From: Silicimonas sp. | Lineage (GTDB): Bacteria > Pseudomonadota > Alphaproteobacteria > Rhodobacterales > Rhodobacteraceae | Reading direction: 5' to 3' | Length of the DNA stretch: 37,535 nt | Assembly: GCA_022340315.1 (NCBI GenBank) | Contig: JAJDOD010000070.1 | Location: 1 to 37,535 of the forward strand | Shown: one piece after another, positions 1 through 7,971 of the stretch | How positions within the stretch are numbered: the stretch's first letter is position 1 | Layout of the letters: each line of letters starts with the position of its first letter | Notes under the pieces: model-generated | What the model saw: the letters and a program-made list of their open reading frames with translations, nothing else | Databases searched by the model: none | Told to the model about the DNA's origin: nothing | Made by a program: the position numbers and the translations under genes

Positions 1-1
1 G

Positions 2-451
2 ATCGAGGCGGCGGACATCGAAAACTTCCTGTTTGAACTGGGCGGCGAGGTTCTTGCCCGGGGCCAGCACCCGGACGGGCGCGAGTGGCGCGTCGCCGTC
101 GATACACCTGGCACTCTTTCTGGCGCGCCACCTGCCATTCGACTGCCTTCCACCGCTGCGGTCGCGACATCGGGGCTTTGGACCCAGGGCTATCAACTGG
201 CGGGCAGGCATTATGGCCACATCATCGATTCAGCTACCGCTGAACCGGTCTCGGACGCGCTTCGTTCGGTGACGGTGGTGAGCCAGGACGCGATGTCGGC
301 AGATGGCTGGGCGACGGCCCTGTTTGCCGCTGGGGCAAAAGACGGCCCGGCACTTGCCGGATCGCTCGGCCTTTCCGCGCTTTTCCTGATCGAGGAGGGC
401 AGGGCACTCCGGTCCGTCGAAACAGGCCGCATGGGGCAGTTGATGCTATGA
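2..451 (+). CDS. apbE: FAD:protein FMN transferase ApbE, 5'-truncated by window edge
   Basis: The reading frame is open from base 2 to a TGA at 449-451, so about 149 C-terminal residues are visible and the start lies left of the window. The ApbE signature is clear: a GGEVLARG strand, an ATSG segment, YGHIIDS, and the C-terminal metal and FAD-binding motif AMSADGWATALFAAG. ApbE covalently attaches FMN to Thr/Ser of target flavoproteins, including the NqrB and NqrC subunits of Na+-NQR. The nqrM gene 13 bp downstream makes Na+-NQR the likely client here, so nqr structural genes are expected just left of the window. The ORF track shows only the last 60 codons because it begins at an internal ATG. 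Confidence 0.9.
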   Translation: MEAADIENFLFELGGEVLARGQHPDGREWRVAVDTPGTLSGAPPAIRLPSTAAVATSGLWTQGYQLAGRHYGHIIDSATAEPVSDALRSVTVVSQDAMSADGWATALFAAGAKDGPALAGSLGLSALFLIEEGRALRSVETGRMGQLML

Positions 452-464
452 AGGAACCATTGTC

Positions 465-644
465 GTGACCGAATTCATCTTCGCCATTGCGATCTTCACC
501 CTTGCAGCCGGAGGCCTCGGCCTCGGCCTGATGTTCGGGCGCGGGCCTGCCCGAACGAGCTGTGGGGCGACGGATCGCCTGGCTCGGGGCCGTTGCGTCG
601 ATTGTCCGCTTCGCCGTCGCGCGGTGGGAAGCGAGGGATCATGA
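465..644 (+). CDS. nqrM: Na+-NQR maturation protein NqrM (DUF539 type)
   Basis: A 59-residue ORF too short for the ORF track, starting at GTG 465 and ending at TGA 642-644. It has one N-terminal membrane helix (FIFAIAIFTLAAGGLGLGLMF), then GRGPARTSC, and a small cysteine cluster RGRCVDC. That is the plan of NqrM: a short membrane anchor followed by conserved cysteines, thought to supply iron to the NqrD/NqrE site. The stop overlaps the ATG of the next gene by 4 bp (ATGA), and apbE ends 13 bp upstream, so the three genes are probably co-transcribed. Family assignment rests on layout, cysteines and context. The conserved-residue match cannot be aligned here. Confidence 0.72.
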   Translation: MTEFIFAIAIFTLAAGGLGLGLMFGRGPARTSCGATDRLARGRCVDCPLRRRAVGSEGS

Positions 645-1033
645 CCGCGTATCTTGTCCGCGAGATTGTCCGCAAGGACACGCCGGTTCTGACCCCGGAG
701 ACTCCGATTCGGCGCGCGGCCGCTGTTCTTGTCGATGCAAGATCGGCTGCCGCCCCCGTGGTCAGCGACGACGGCGAGTTGATCGGCATCCTGTCGCAGA
801 AGGACTGTTTCATCACTGCGCTCCACGCCAGCTATCATCACGAATGGAAAGGCAAGGTCGCCGACATGATGACCCGCAGCGTTGTCACCGTCGATTTCGA
901 GGACGAAGTCATCCGAAGCGCCGAGATGTTCATTCAGCACCCGCACCGTGTCTTTCCGGCTCTGCAATCGGGGCACGTGGAGGGGCTGCTTTACCGCTCG
1001 GATGTCCTAGCGTTTCTGATGCGGCACGGTTAG
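641..1033 (+). CDS. CBS-domain protein
   Basis: A 130-residue protein starting at ATG 641, preceded by GAGGG and overlapping the nqrM stop. The longer ORF in the track (from 593) only adds residues read across nqrM. It consists of two CBS motifs: residues about 5-60 (VREIVRKDTPVLTPETPI ... DDGELIGILSQKD) and about 70-128 (VADMMTRSVVTVDFEDEV ... VEGLLYRSDVLAFL). CBS pairs bind adenine nucleotides and usually regulate an attached or partner protein. No catalytic domain is attached. Its place at the end of an apbE-nqrM operon suggests a nucleotide-responsive accessory of Na+-NQR, which is inference. It converges on galT with 26 bp between the stops. Confidence 0.82.
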   Translation: MTAYLVREIVRKDTPVLTPETPIRRAAAVLVDARSAAAPVVSDDGELIGILSQKDCFITALHASYHHEWKGKVADMMTRSVVTVDFEDEVIRSAEMFIQHPHRVFPALQSGHVEGLLYRSDVLAFLMRHG

Positions 1034-1059
1034 CAGGGACCAGGCGCCGCCTCGGTCAT

Positions 1060-2097
1060 CTAGCCCGGCTCCGAGTGCGTCAGCGTGTCGGATTGCTCCC
1101 GCAGCCGATATGCCGCCTGTTCCGCCGAGAGATCCCTTTGCGGCTCGGCCAGCATCTCGTATCCGACCAGAAACTTCCTCACCGTCGCCGATCTCAGGAG
1201 CGGGGGATAGAAATGCGCATGAAGCTGCCAATGCGCAACGTCGGCTTGATGCGGAGGCGCTCCGTGCCATCCCATTGAATACGGAAACTCCGTCCCGAAC
1301 AGGTTGTCGTAGCGCGCACAAAGGCTCTTGAGGATGCCGGCAAGCGAGGCGCGCTCGGTCGCATCGAGATCGGTCAGCCGCGGCCGGTGCCGCAATGGCA
1401 TCACGAGCGTTTCAAATGGCCAGACGGCCCAAAACGGGACCACTGCGACCCAGTCCTTGTTTTGGGCGACCACGCGCGCCTCGCGATCGAGCTCTTCTTG
1501 CGCGTAGGTAACGAGCAGGTTCGATCCACTCTCACCGAGATAGTCCCTCTGCGAACGATCCTCGCGCTCGACCTCGCTCGGGACGAAATCCGACGCCCAG
1601 ATCTGCCCATGAGGATGCGGGTTGGAACACCCCATCATGGCGCCCTTGTTCTCGAAAATGGCGACCCAGGCGTAGTCGCGCGCCAACTCTTCGTATTGCT
1701 CGATCCAGACGTCGATGACGCTGCGGACAGCCGTTTCCGGCAATGCCGGGAGCGTCAGATCGTGGCGCTCGGAGAAACATATGACCCGCGAAGTGCCGCG
1801 CGCGGTCTGCGCCTGGAAAAGTGGCGAGTCCGCAACTGCATCTGCGGGCGTGTCCTTCAAAAGCGCGGGGAAGTCGTTCTCGAACACAAAGGGCCCCGTA
1901 TAGTCCGGGTTGGCAGAGCCGTTTGCGCGCCTGTTGCCCGCGCAGAGATAGCAGTTCGGATCGTGCCGAGGGCGATCGTTCGGCAAGGGGTCTTCGGATT
2001 GCCCCTGCCACGGGCGCCGGTTCCGGTGCGGAGACACCAGAACCCATTCACGCCTCAGAGGGTTGTAGCGCCGATGCGGGTGTTCCTCGAAGTTCAT
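1060..2097 (-). CDS. galT: Galactose-1-phosphate uridylyltransferase
   Basis: A 345-residue protein, the normal length for class I GalT. It exchanges UMP between UDP-glucose and a hexose 1-phosphate through a uridylyl-histidine intermediate. The zinc pair is visible as CYLC (C49, C52) and the catalytic loop as [14 protein letters not shown] (about residues 157-170), with the H-P-H nucleophile motif and Gln165. Later motifs [11 protein letters not shown] and LHAHFYPP are also present. It is the last gene of the operon that starts with the deoR gene, 47 bp after the IMPase gene. No galK or galE occurs in the cluster, so its hexose 1-phosphate may come from the phosphodiesterase step rather than from a kinase. 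A related sugar-1-phosphate is possible as substrate. Confidence 0.93.
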   Translation of the reverse strand: MNFEEHPHRRYNPLRREWVLVSPHRNRRPWQGQSEDPLPNDRPRHDPNCYLCAGNRRANGSANPDYTGPFVFENDFPALLKDTPADAVADSPLFQAQTARGTSRVICFSERHDLTLPALPETAVRSVIDVWIEQYEELARDYAWVAIFENKGAMMGCSNPHPHGQIWASDFVPSEVEREDRSQRDYLGESGSNLLVTYAQEELDREARVVAQNKDWVAVVPFWAVWPFETLVMPLRHRPRLTDLDATERASLAGILKSLCARYDNLFGTEFPYSMGWHGAPPHQADVAHWQLHAHFYPPLLRSATVRKFLVGYEMLAEPQRDLSAEQAAYRLREQSDTLTHSEPG

Positions 2098-2144
2098 TCT
2101 GTTTGTCTTTCCCGTCTCGACCCGGCCGCGTGCCCGTAATCGTC

Positions 2145-2978
2145 TCAGGGCAAAGCCGCCGCCAAATTCGCGATATCCCGGCCCATCGCCTCGGACCGGG
2201 CTGCGACGATCCTGCCGTCCGAATGGGTTGGGGAATTGGGGTGTTTGCCGTCAACCGCAGCCCGTCCGCCGCCTTCTTCGAGAAGCAGCAGGCCGACCGC
2301 ATGGTCCCAGGGCTTCAGTGTGAAGGAGCGGAGGAAATCGACATACCCGGAAGCGAGAAGGCGGTATTCGTGGCATGAACACCGTATATCCCGAATATGG
2401 AACACGGCATCGAACCCTTCCCGGACGATTTTTCGTGTCTCTGTTTCGTAGTCATCGAGCGTCACGAACCCCCGGGCCTCGCCCAGTGCGCGGGTCACTG
2501 CGCGCAGTCGGATCTGCGATTGGGCTCCGTTACGGCTGCGAAACCAGGCGCCACCTCCGAAAATTGCGAACATCCAATCGTCCAAAACGGGATCGTGCAA
2601 CAGCCCGAACACCGTTTGCCCCTCGTGCTCCACCGCGAGGATGGATCCGAAAACGGCCAGGCCGGCGACGAAATTTCCAGTGCCGTCAATAGGTTCTACA
2701 ATTACACAGGTTTGACGGGTACCGATGGAGTCAAGAAGGCGGGGGTCGTCGGCGACGGCCTCTTCGCCAATCACGGCGGCGCCCGGAAGCACCTGCTCGA
2801 CGCCTTTTCGTATTGCCTCCTCTGCCGTACGGTCTGCGACGGTGACAACGTCCATCGGGCCTGATTTCGTCGCTATGTCATCGGCTGCGAGATTGCGGAA
2901 CCGCGGCATGATCACCTCGGCCCCGGCGCGCCGCACCACGTTGGTCAACTCTTCGATTTCCTGCCCCGTCGGGATCAC
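2145..2978 (-). CDS. Inositol monophosphatase-family phosphatase with altered metal motif
   Basis: A 277-residue IMPase-fold protein. Metal motifs are GEE (71-73), EPIDGTGNF (95-103) and PWDHAVG (about 223-229). In most of the family the second motif is DP(I/L)DGT, with the first Asp coordinating metal. Here it is Glu95, read directly from the codons, while Asp98 and Asp225 are kept. Family members dephosphorylate inositol phosphates, sugar phosphates, histidinol phosphate or PAP. The start overlaps the stop of the phosphodiesterase gene by 4 bp, so the two are translationally coupled and probably act in sequence. It differs clearly from the second IMPase in this window (SuhB at 24217). Substrate unknown. 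Confidence 0.85.
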   Translation of the reverse strand: MIPTGQEIEELTNVVRRAGAEVIMPRFRNLAADDIATKSGPMDVVTVADRTAEEAIRKGVEQVLPGAAVIGEEAVADDPRLLDSIGTRQTCVIVEPIDGTGNFVAGLAVFGSILAVEHEGQTVFGLLHDPVLDDWMFAIFGGGAWFRSRNGAQSQIRLRAVTRALGEARGFVTLDDYETETRKIVREGFDAVFHIRDIRCSCHEYRLLASGYVDFLRSFTLKPWDHAVGLLLLEEGGGRAAVDGKHPNSPTHSDGRIVAARSEAMGRDIANLAAALP

Positions 2979-3763
2979 CTGGCCAACCCGCGCACGCGCT
3001 GGGGCGTCACGAGGTGGCGGCCTCCGGGTCCGAAGTCGTGCAAGTAGTAGAAATCCTGGAGCATTGTCGGGCGGATCGGGTGATCTCCGAAGGGCAGAGC
3101 GGAATCATACGGCGCAACCATGCTCCCGGCCACATAGCAGTCGATATTGTGCTCCGACGCGAAAAAGGGCCGGTGGACATGGCCCGACAGGATCTTGATG
3201 GTCATGCCTGAGCCGCGAAGGATATCCATCAAACGCTCGTGCCCTTTCAGCCGGCAGAAGCCATCGAATTTGTCGAGGCCCAGAAGAAGTGGGGGGTGGT
3301 GCATTACGATCAGAAGCGAACCTTCGCCGCCATCGCGGGCGACTTCTTCGGCAACCAGCGCCAGGCCTTCCTCGTCGAGCTCGCCTTCGACCGCACCCTC
3401 GATGCATGTGTCCAGGCCGAGGCAGCGCATGCCGCCGAACTCCTTGACCCGGTTAGTGATGTTCCAGTCGGCAAAAACCTCGGAAGACGCCGTATAGGCG
3501 CGCATCCCCGCTGGCCCGTCGTGATTGCCGGGAACGATGACGACCGGCAGGCCGATTTCGCTGAACATCCGCTCGAAGTCGGCAAATGCCGCCGCGTCGG
3601 CGCGTTCGGTCAAGTCGCCCGAAACAATGACCAGATCGACTGCCTCGGAGATGCCGGCCAGATCGCGGGCGACCGCTTCTGCGACCTCGGCAGCGGGCCG
3701 TCCTCCACCGGGTGCGATTTCGCGCATTCCAAGATGCAGGTCTGACACATGGGCCAGCCTCAT
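2975..3763 (-). CDS. Calcineurin-like metallophosphoesterase (GpdQ/CpdA-type phosphodiesterase)
   Basis: A 262-residue binuclear metallophosphoesterase. All five motif blocks are present: D8-L-H10, GD at 49-50, GNHD at 79-82, MHH near 154-156 and GHVH at 194-197. The layout matches class III cyclic nucleotide phosphodiesterases and glycerophosphodiesterases of the GpdQ type. No signal peptide is seen, so it should act in the cytoplasm on imported substrate. It sits directly after the two permease genes and overlaps the IMPase gene by 4 bp. By context, a phosphodiester brought in by the Ugp-type importer is the likely substrate, but cAMP or another diester cannot be excluded. Confidence 0.87.
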   Translation of the reverse strand: MRLAHVSDLHLGMREIAPGGGRPAAEVAEAVARDLAGISEAVDLVIVSGDLTERADAAAFADFERMFSEIGLPVVIVPGNHDGPAGMRAYTASSEVFADWNITNRVKEFGGMRCLGLDTCIEGAVEGELDEEGLALVAEEVARDGGEGSLLIVMHHPPLLLGLDKFDGFCRLKGHERLMDILRGSGMTIKILSGHVHRPFFASEHNIDCYVAGSMVAPYDSALPFGDHPIRPTMLQDFYYLHDFGPGGRHLVTPQRVRGLAR

Positions 3764-3806
3764 AGCAGGCTCCCGGACAAGTGGCGCCTTGTGACCGACC
3801 CTCGCA

Positions 3807-4619
3807 TTACTTGATCCCCGCTCGCATGAAGTTGGCGACGAACTGCCGCTGGAAGATGAGGAAAGCGATTATCAGCGGTGCCGTCGTCATCAGCGTCGCC
3901 GCGTTGACCAGCGACCATTCGATCCCGCTTTCCACGGTTGCGAAGACGCTGAGACCGACGGTCACAGGCCGCACTTCGGGCGAGTTCGTGACGATCAGCG
4001 GCCACAGGAAGTTGTTCCAGTGAAAGCTGATCGAAACCAGTCCATAGGCCAGGTACACCGGCCGCGCGAGCGGCACGTAGACGGTCCAAAGAATGCGCCA
4101 GGCGCCGGCGCCCTCCATCTGTGCCGCCTCGTCCAACGACTTTGGCACGGTCAGGAATGTCTGCCGCAGCAGGAAGATCCCGAACGCCGAAGTCAGATAG
4201 GGCAGGGCGATGCCGATGATCGTGTCGGTCAAACCGATTGTCGACAGCGTCAGATAGTTCTCGACGATGAGGATCTCGGGGGAAATCAGCAACTGCACCA
4301 TGACGAGGCTGAACAGAAACCCGGCCCAGCGGAACCGGTAGCGAACGAATGCATAGGCAACCAGCGTGCAAAGGATCAGGTTCGCAACCAGCACGGTGAC
4401 GATCAGAATGACGGTATTCAGGAAATAGAGCGCGAAAGGCGCGGCCTGCCACGCCTCTGTAAAGTTTGAGAGCGTCAAGGGTGCGTTCCAAACGAAGTTG
4501 GCCGAATATTTTTCCGGGTGGAACGCGGTCCAGACCGAATACAGGAACGGCAATCCCCAAACCGCCGCCAACACGAAAGCTACCGTCGCAAATGCGATCC
4601 TGTTCAGACCATCGCTCAT
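3807..4619 (-). CDS. ABC transporter permease, MalG/UgpE type
   Basis: A 270-residue inner-membrane protein with six predicted hydrophobic segments. The first is at about residues 8-28 (IAFATVAFVLAAVWGLPFLYSVW), after which the protein runs YSANFVWNAPLTLSNFTEAW. The EAA loop that docks the ATPase is visible as SLDEAAQMEGAGAWRILWTVYVPLARP. It is the second permease of a carbohydrate/glycerol-3-phosphate-type importer. Its ATG overlaps the TGA of the first permease by 4 bp, and the metallophosphoesterase gene starts 43 bp downstream. UgpE is the closest role by context. The symbol is withheld because substrate specificity is not shown. Confidence 0.9.
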   Translation of the reverse strand: MSDGLNRIAFATVAFVLAAVWGLPFLYSVWTAFHPEKYSANFVWNAPLTLSNFTEAWQAAPFALYFLNTVILIVTVLVANLILCTLVAYAFVRYRFRWAGFLFSLVMVQLLISPEILIVENYLTLSTIGLTDTIIGIALPYLTSAFGIFLLRQTFLTVPKSLDEAAQMEGAGAWRILWTVYVPLARPVYLAYGLVSISFHWNNFLWPLIVTNSPEVRPVTVGLSVFATVESGIEWSLVNAATLMTTAPLIIAFLIFQRQFVANFMRAGIK

Positions 4620-5491
4620 TGATAGTGCGCCTTTCTGTTAAGGACCCAGAACTGAATGGCCGCCATGAAACCGAGGATGACCACCATCAGCACCGTGAGG
4701 GTTGCGCCATAGGCGAAGTCGCGGAACCCGAAGGTCACCTCGTAGATGTAGTAAAGCAGAAGCGAGCTTGAATTGTTCGGCCCGCCGCGCGTCATGACCA
4801 CGATATGATCGACCAGGCGGAAGGCGTTGATAAGCGCGTTGACCGCAACGAAGATCGTCGTCGGTCGGAGAAGCGGCATCACCACATCGAAGAAGATGCG
4901 CACCGAACCGGCACCTTCCAGCCGGGCCGCATCCTTCAGGTTCGTCGGAATCGACTGGAGTGCGGCAAGATAGAAGATCATGAAAAGGCCCGCCTCTTTC
5001 CAGACCGCCACGACCATCATGGAAACGAGCGAGGTATCCGTGCTGCCGAGAAAGTTTATGGATGGCAGGCCGAAAGCATTGAGGATCTGCGAGGCCAGGC
5101 CGATTCCGGGGGCGTAGAAGAAAAGCCAGATATTGGCGACAGCCACCATCGGCAGCATCGTCGGCAGGAAAAACGACAGGCGCATCAATCCGGTTGCGGG
5201 CAGCCTCGAGTTGACCAGAAGCGCCATGCCGATCGCCAGCGCAATGGCCAGGGGGACCGTTCCGATGGCGTAGATGAAGCTGTTGCTCAAAACCTGCATC
5301 AGCTTGTCGTCTTCGAGAAGCGCCTCGTAGTTTCGCGCACCGACGAAACGTGACGGCCGTATCGAGCTTCCGTTGTTCCAGAAGGAATTCAGTAGCGCCT
5401 TGAACGCCGGGTAGTGCGTGAATGCCACCAGGAGCGAGCAGGGCACGAAAAGCAGGATGAACCCCATTCCGTATGACAACCGCATATTCAT
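4616..5491 (-). CDS. ABC transporter permease, MalF/UgpA type
   Basis: A 291-residue inner-membrane protein with six hydrophobic segments. The first is FILLFVPCSLLVAFTHYPAF, followed by the periplasmic YEALLEDDKLMQVLSNSFIYAIGTVPLAIALAI region. The EAA loop reads NLKDAARLEGAGSVRIFFDVVMPLLRP. It pairs with the downstream permease to form the transmembrane channel. It follows the binding-protein gene after a 78-bp spacer that holds a strong hairpin (5528-5552), so it is probably expressed at a lower level than the binding protein. No strong Shine-Dalgarno sequence is visible before ATG 5491. A second Met two codons later is an alternative start. Confidence 0.9.
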   Translation of the reverse strand: MNMRLSYGMGFILLFVPCSLLVAFTHYPAFKALLNSFWNNGSSIRPSRFVGARNYEALLEDDKLMQVLSNSFIYAIGTVPLAIALAIGMALLVNSRLPATGLMRLSFFLPTMLPMVAVANIWLFFYAPGIGLASQILNAFGLPSINFLGSTDTSLVSMMVVAVWKEAGLFMIFYLAALQSIPTNLKDAARLEGAGSVRIFFDVVMPLLRPTTIFVAVNALINAFRLVDHIVVMTRGGPNNSSSLLLYYIYEVTFGFRDFAYGATLTVLMVVILGFMAAIQFWVLNRKAHYQ

Positions 5492-5527
5492 ATGTCAGAT
5501 CACTCGCATCCGCTGGCTTGATTGCCC

Positions 5528-5552
5528 GCGCGCCACGAGAGGCGTGGCGCGC
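5528..5552 (-). promoter_or_regulatory. Intercistronic hairpin after the binding-protein gene
   Basis: Perfect 10-bp inverted repeat GCGCGCCACG / CGTGGCGCGC with a 5-nt loop, beginning 17 nt after the stop of the solute-binding-protein gene. There is no T-tract behind it on the minus strand, so it is not a typical intrinsic terminator. Hairpins at this place in binding-protein operons commonly protect the upstream message from 3' exonucleases or partly end transcription, giving excess binding protein over permease. The repeat is seen directly. The role is inferred. Confidence 0.75.
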
Positions 5553-5569
5553 AGGTGACGCATCGTGCC

Positions 5570-6856
5570 TCAGCGATACTCGCCGAGAACCTCGTCCGCC
5601 TTTTCCTGGGCCTCCGCCAGGGCGGTCGCTGCATCGGTCCCGCCCGTGATGACACCCTCGATCGCATCGACAAGATACTGGGTTACACGCGCACGCTGGA
5701 ACGTCGCGAACTCGCGATAGGCATGCGGCATCTGTTCAAGCGCCACGAGTGCCTGCGGCAGACGCTCCGAATAGGCCTGCATCTCCGGCGTTTCCCAGGC
5801 AGCCTGGCTGGGAGCGATATAGCCGGTGGCCATGCTCCAGATCGCCTGGTTCTCGGGTGTCGTCATGAAGCGAACGAAATCCAGCGCCGCATCGCGTTCT
5901 TCGTCGGTGATGTCCTTGAAGATGTAGAAGTTGCCTCCGCCGACAGGCGCTCCGGGTCCGTCCCCGCCGGGAAGGAAGCCAACGCCCCAGTCGAACTCGG
6001 CATTCTCGTTGATGAAGGCGAGGTTCCCCGTGGACGTCCAGATCGAGGCCGCCTGACCTTCAAGGAAGGCTTTTGGCGTATCGCCCCAGGTGATGCCGCC
6101 CGGTGCCATGACCTCTTCATCGGCCAGACGTTGCAGGAATTCGAGCGATGCCTTGGCGGCTTCAGTGTTGAAACGCGCCTCGGTTCCGGTGTCGGTGGAA
6201 AGTCCGTCACCCTTCGACTTCACGAGACCGCCGAACAACCAGGCACCGGCAAGGCCCAGGTTCGGAATGCGTGTGCCCCATTGCGTCACGTTGCCATTGC
6301 TGTCCTTGACGGTCAGCTTCTTGCCCATCTCAACCATTTCGTCCCAGGTCGCGGGCGTAACCTCTGGGTCAAGCCCGGCGGCGCGAAACGCATCCTTGTT
6401 GTAATAGAAAACAGGGGTCGAGCGCTGGAAGGGGATCGAATATACCTTCCCGTCAAACATCGTGTCGACCATGAAACCATCGTAGAAGCTGTCGATCCAC
6501 GCCTTGTCCGCGTCCGAGGTCGCGATGTCCGAGATCGGCAGGATCACGTCCTCTTCGATTAGCGTGAAGATGTCGATGGCCAGCAGCACCGCCACCTGAG
6601 GAGGGTCGCCCGCCTGCGCCGCCGTCAGAGCCTTGGTTGTGGTTTCCTCGTAGTTGCCGGCATAGACCGCCTTCACCGAATGCTGCGGGTTCTGTGCGGC
6701 CCAGGCATTGGTCAGTTGCTCGATCGTGGCCACGGCAGGCGCGTTGACGCCAACCGGAAAATAGAACTCAAGATCGGCGGCTTGGGCCATTGAAGCGGAG
6801 CATGCTATTGCCGCACTCATGACCAGCGGCAGGGCGGTTCTCATTCTTGCATTCAT
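5570..6856 (-). CDS. UgpB-like extracellular solute-binding protein
   Basis: A 428-residue periplasmic binding protein. The signal peptide is clear: positively charged MNARMR, a hydrophobic core, and a likely cleavage after AQA (about residue 26), giving a mature start near ADLEFYFP. The segment IPFQRSTPVFYYNKDAFRAAGLDPE resembles the glycerol-3-phosphate binding protein UgpB, as I recall its sequence. Length also fits the family 1 extracellular solute-binding proteins. The start is supported by a strong GGAGGAAAAGAC-ATG ribosome binding site. Together with the ATPase and two permeases it completes one importer. UgpB likeness points to a glycerophosphodiester or sugar phosphodiester rather than a plain sugar, as inference. 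Confidence 0.9.
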   Translation of the reverse strand: MNARMRTALPLVMSAAIACSASMAQAADLEFYFPVGVNAPAVATIEQLTNAWAAQNPQHSVKAVYAGNYEETTTKALTAAQAGDPPQVAVLLAIDIFTLIEEDVILPISDIATSDADKAWIDSFYDGFMVDTMFDGKVYSIPFQRSTPVFYYNKDAFRAAGLDPEVTPATWDEMVEMGKKLTVKDSNGNVTQWGTRIPNLGLAGAWLFGGLVKSKGDGLSTDTGTEARFNTEAAKASLEFLQRLADEEVMAPGGITWGDTPKAFLEGQAASIWTSTGNLAFINENAEFDWGVGFLPGGDGPGAPVGGGNFYIFKDITDEERDAALDFVRFMTTPENQAIWSMATGYIAPSQAAWETPEMQAYSERLPQALVALEQMPHAYREFATFQRARVTQYLVDAIEGVITGGTDAATALAEAQEKADEVLGEYR

Positions 6857-6906
6857 GTCTTTTCCTCCATGTTGCCGCCGAAGTCGGCGGTATTTCGTGT
6901 GTCGGT

Positions 6907-7971
6907 CTAAAGGGCGAAATCCATTGAAGCCCCATCCGACTTGTCAAAGAGATGTGTGGCCGCGTCAGGCCAGTTGGCAGTGACCTCGGACCCTTCCTCC
7001 GGCACGCCGTCCCCCGAATGCGCGACCACAAATCGGGTCCCCGACGGCGTGATGAGATGCACGAGGAAGACCTTGCCTTCGTATTCGAGACTTTCCACGC
7101 GCGCATTGACCGAAAACCCGGCGTCTCCCGCATCCAGCCCCAGGCTTTCCGGCCGAACACCGAACAGCACGTCGGACTTTCCGGCACCATTTGCGGGCGC
7201 CAGCGTTGCCGGTGCCTGAACATCCTGCGCCTGCAACAGGTTCATGGGCGGCGTACCGATGAACCCCGCGGCAAAGGTATTGGCGGGCCTGTCGTACAGT
7301 TCCTTCGGCGTACCCACCTGGCTGACTTCACCGGCATTCATCAGAACGACCTTGTCGGACATCGACAAAGCTTCGCTTTGGTCATGGGTGACGTAGACCA
7401 CTGTAATGCCGAGCTTTTTGTTCAGGGAGCGGATTTCGCTTCGGATCTCGACACGCAGTTTCGCATCAAGGTTCGAGAGCGGCTCATCCATCAGGACAAG
7501 CGGACGGTCGGAAACCAGAACACGGGCCAGCGCAACCCGCTGCTGCTGGCCGCCGGAAAGCTGCGCCGGCTTCCGGTCCAGCAGCTTGCCGAGTGCCATC
7601 AGTTCCGCCACCCGAGCCATGGCCTTTTCCTTCTCGGCCTTCGGAACCTTTCTGACCTTGAGGCCGTACGAGATGTTCTCGGCGATCGTCATGTGCGGAA
7701 ACAGCGCGTAGTTCTGGAACACCATCCCGATGTTCCGCTCGGCTGCCGGGGTCCGGGCAACGTCCTTGCCGCCGATCAGAATCTGTCCGCCGCTCACCTC
7801 GTCGAGACCGGACACCAGCCGCAGTATTGTGCTTTTGCCGCAGCCCGAAGGTCCGAGCAGCGTCAGGAACCCGCCCGGTTCGATCGAGAAGTTGACGTCC
7901 CTCAGGACCTCCACGGCGCCCCAGCTCTTGGCGAGGCTCGCGACCTCGAGCGATACACCCGCGGCGCTCAT
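6907..7971 (-). CDS. ABC transporter ATPase, UgpC/MalK type
   Basis: A 354-residue ATPase. It shows Walker A GPSGCGKST (near residue 38-46), Q-loop FQNYALFPH, signature LSGGQQQR, Walker B VLMDEP and the switch histidine in VTHDQSEA. The C-terminal third is the OB-like regulatory domain typical of MalK/UgpC (VLFGVRPESLGL ... VARVESLEYEGKVFLVHL-type segments). Its ATG overlaps the regulator stop by 4 bp. It energises the importer encoded downstream. The C-terminal domain could bind a regulatory partner, as in MalK and UgpC, but nothing in the sequence proves that. Confidence 0.94.
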   Translation of the reverse strand: MSAAGVSLEVASLAKSWGAVEVLRDVNFSIEPGGFLTLLGPSGCGKSTILRLVSGLDEVSGGQILIGGKDVARTPAAERNIGMVFQNYALFPHMTIAENISYGLKVRKVPKAEKEKAMARVAELMALGKLLDRKPAQLSGGQQQRVALARVLVSDRPLVLMDEPLSNLDAKLRVEIRSEIRSLNKKLGITVVYVTHDQSEALSMSDKVVLMNAGEVSQVGTPKELYDRPANTFAAGFIGTPPMNLLQAQDVQAPATLAPANGAGKSDVLFGVRPESLGLDAGDAGFSVNARVESLEYEGKVFLVHLITPSGTRFVVAHSGDGVPEEGSEVTANWPDAATHLFDKSDGASMDFAL

